6,328 nt of DNA, taken from the NCBI GenBank assembly GCA_020438915.1, contig JAGQTR010000480.1, positions 1-6,328 on the forward strand, in the 5' to 3' direction. The translations under genes were made by a program, and so were the position numbers. This DNA comes from Mycobacterium sp. (GTDB lineage: Bacteria > Actinomycetota > Actinomycetes > Mycobacteriales > Mycobacteriaceae). The first letter of the stretch is position 1; every line of letters begins with the position of its first letter. A model generated the notes under the pieces. The model searched no databases, was not told the origin of the DNA, and saw only the letters and a list, made by a program, of their open reading frames with translations. Positions 5,076-6,328 of this stretch are shown here, piece after piece.

Positions 5076-6328
5076 ATGCGCGTCGCCCGACTGCTCAGCA
5101 TGCTGCTCGCCGTCCTGATCGCCGGACTTCTCTGCGCGCCGGCCGCTACCGCCGAACCGCCGTTCCGCATCCCGGACTACATCACCGATAACTCCGGTGC
5201 GCTGACACCACCCGAACGCGCCGAGGTGCAGAACGCACTCAACCGGCTATACGACCAGGAACGCATCCGCCTCTGGGTGGTGTACGTCGACACCTTCGGG
5301 CAGAGTGCGCAGTCCTGGGCCAAAACCGCGATGCAACTCAGCGACTTCGGTGACCGTGACGCCCTGCTGGCGGTGGCCACCGAAGAACGTGCCTATGCCT
5401 TTCAGGTGCCGCGAGCGATCATGTCGCAGTCCAAGGCCACCGCGCTGCAACGCGATGTGATCGAGCCGGCACTGCGACGCGACGGCCTAGCCGGCGCCGC
5501 GGTGGCCACCGCCGACGCGATGGCGGCTTCGGGGTCGGGTTCGGGCCAGGGCTTCTCGTGGACCGCTTTCCTCATCGTGATGACGGTGTTGGCCGTCGCG
5601 GTGTTGATGCTGTGGCTGTGGACGCGCCGGCGACGGCGTCAGCGCCGGGAGGCAGAGTTCGCTGCCGCCCAGCGCGTCGACCCCTCCGACCCGAATGCGC
5701 TGGCGGCGGTGTCGATCGACGCGCTCGATGATCTGTCCAGGAAGATCGTGGTCGAGGTGGACAACGAAGTCCGAACCAGCGAGAGTGAATTGGCACTGGC
5801 GGTCCAAGAATTCGGGAAACGCGACACCGAAGCGTTTACCCGCGCGGTGACCAACGCAAGGACCGCCTTGGCCCAAGCGCTCAACGTCCGACACATTCTC
5901 GACGACGCAATACCCGAAACCCCGCAGCAACGTCGCGACCTGCTGACGCGCTTGATCGTTGCCGCGGCAAAAGCCGACCAGGAACTCGAAGCCCAACGCG
6001 AGGCGTTCGCCCAACTGCGGGATCTACTGATCAACGCGCCCTCTCGCCTGGACTCTCTCACCCAACAGATGATCGAGTCGACCGCCCGGTTGGCTCCAGC
6101 CGAGCAGACGTTGAATCGGCTGCATTCTCAATTTGCCGAGACGGCCTTGGTTTCGGTGTCCGACAACATCGACGAGGCCAGAGAACGGCTGAAGTTCGCC
6201 GAGCAGAACATCGACACCGGCCGCGAACTCGTCTCGCGGCCCACCGACCGGCAGATCGGCCTGGTCGACGCCATTCACAATGCCGAGGCCGCACTCGGTC
6301 AGGCCCGTACGCTACTCGACGCCGTCGA
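5076..6328 (+). CDS. TPM-domain membrane protein with cytoplasmic coiled-coil region, Rv2345-like (3' end cut by window)
   Basis: The frame is open from ATG 5076 to the window edge (417 codons, no stop), so the C terminus is missing. Residues 1-26 form a signal peptide ending ATA|EPP. The Cys20 context (GLLC) is not a lipobox. A TPM domain (about 33-150) follows, with the family-like stretches DYITDNSGALTPPER and DALLAVATEERAYAFQV. A Gly/Ser linker (152-159) leads to one membrane helix (about 163-182), and the stop-transfer cluster RRRRRQRR (184-191) places what follows in the cytoplasm. Residues 192-417 are charged, helical and coiled-coil-like. By recall, M. tuberculosis Rv2345 is about 660 aa with the same plan, so roughly 240 residues may be missing. 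Some TPM proteins act in photosystem II repair or as phosphatases, but the role in mycobacteria is not established. It is divergent from dgt and probably translated from a leaderless message. Confidence 0.88.
   Translation, partial: MRVARLLSMLLAVLIAGLLCAPAATAEPPFRIPDYITDNSGALTPPERAEVQNALNRLYDQERIRLWVVYVDTFGQSAQSWAKTAMQLSDFGDRDALLAVATEERAYAFQVPRAIMSQSKATALQRDVIEPALRRDGLAGAAVATADAMAASGSGSGQGFSWTAFLIVMTVLAVAVLMLWLWTRRRRRQRREAEFAAAQRVDPSDPNALAAVSIDALDDLSRKIVVEVDNEVRTSESELALAVQEFGKRDTEAFTRAVTNARTALAQALNVRHILDDAIPETPQQRRDLLTRLIVAAAKADQELEAQREAFAQLRDLLINAPSRLDSLTQQMIESTARLAPAEQTLNRLHSQFAETALVSVSDNIDEARERLKFAEQNIDTGRELVSRPTDRQIGLVDAIHNAEAALGQARTLLDAV

Noticed and set aside
5130..5136. Lipobox at Cys20 of the TPM protein signal peptide
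   Set aside because: Position -1 is Leu (GLLC), which does not fit a lipobox, and a normal A-x-A cleavage site follows at residues 24-26.
5487..6014. 175-residue minus-strand frame opposite the TPM gene
   Set aside because: It has shadow-type composition, and the plus-strand frame carries the signal peptide, TPM domain and membrane helix.

Overview
The window looks like chromosomal DNA from a mycobacterium, probably a non-tuberculous (Mycolicibacterium-type) species. It is GC-rich with frequent GTG starts. The central gene order is tRNA-Asn, a small Rv2342-like gene, dnaG, dgt and an Rv2345-like TPM protein, which I recall as the M. tuberculosis order around Rv2342-Rv2345. The species call is inference; the family assignments rest on motifs visible in the translations.

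Layout from left to right. A minus-strand beta-carbonic anhydrase with a twin-arginine lipoprotein signal (8-739) lies 113 bp downstream of a minus-strand tRNA-Asn(GTT) gene (853-925). The tRNA has a hairpin in its leader (933-955) and a plausible promoter. A GC-rich stretch of about 170 bp then leads to a plus-strand 88-residue membrane-anchored protein (1127-1393). Its last 20 bp overlap the end of a convergent minus-strand gene for a small exported protein (1374-1676). A direct repeat around a -10-like element (1712-1744) sits between that gene and dnaG. The primase gene dnaG (1748-3697) and the dGTPase-family gene dgt (3729-5003) are both on the minus strand and 31 bp apart, so they are very likely one operon running dgt then dnaG. 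A plus-strand gene (5076 to the window edge) diverges from dgt. It encodes a signal peptide, an extracytoplasmic TPM domain, one membrane helix and a long cytoplasmic helical region, and is cut by the window end.

How the parts relate. dgt and dnaG form a DNA-replication unit, one controlling dNTPs and the other making primers. The TPM protein, the small exported protein, the 88-residue protein and the carbonic anhydrase are all envelope proteins with no obvious direct link to replication. Most of the window is ordinary conserved mycobacterial chromosome. I see no mobile element, CRISPR array or convincing new multigene system. The points most worth a second look are the exported carbonic anhydrase beside the tRNA, the direct repeat after dnaG, the in-frame ATGA overlap at the dnaG stop, and the predicted leaderless start of the TPM gene.
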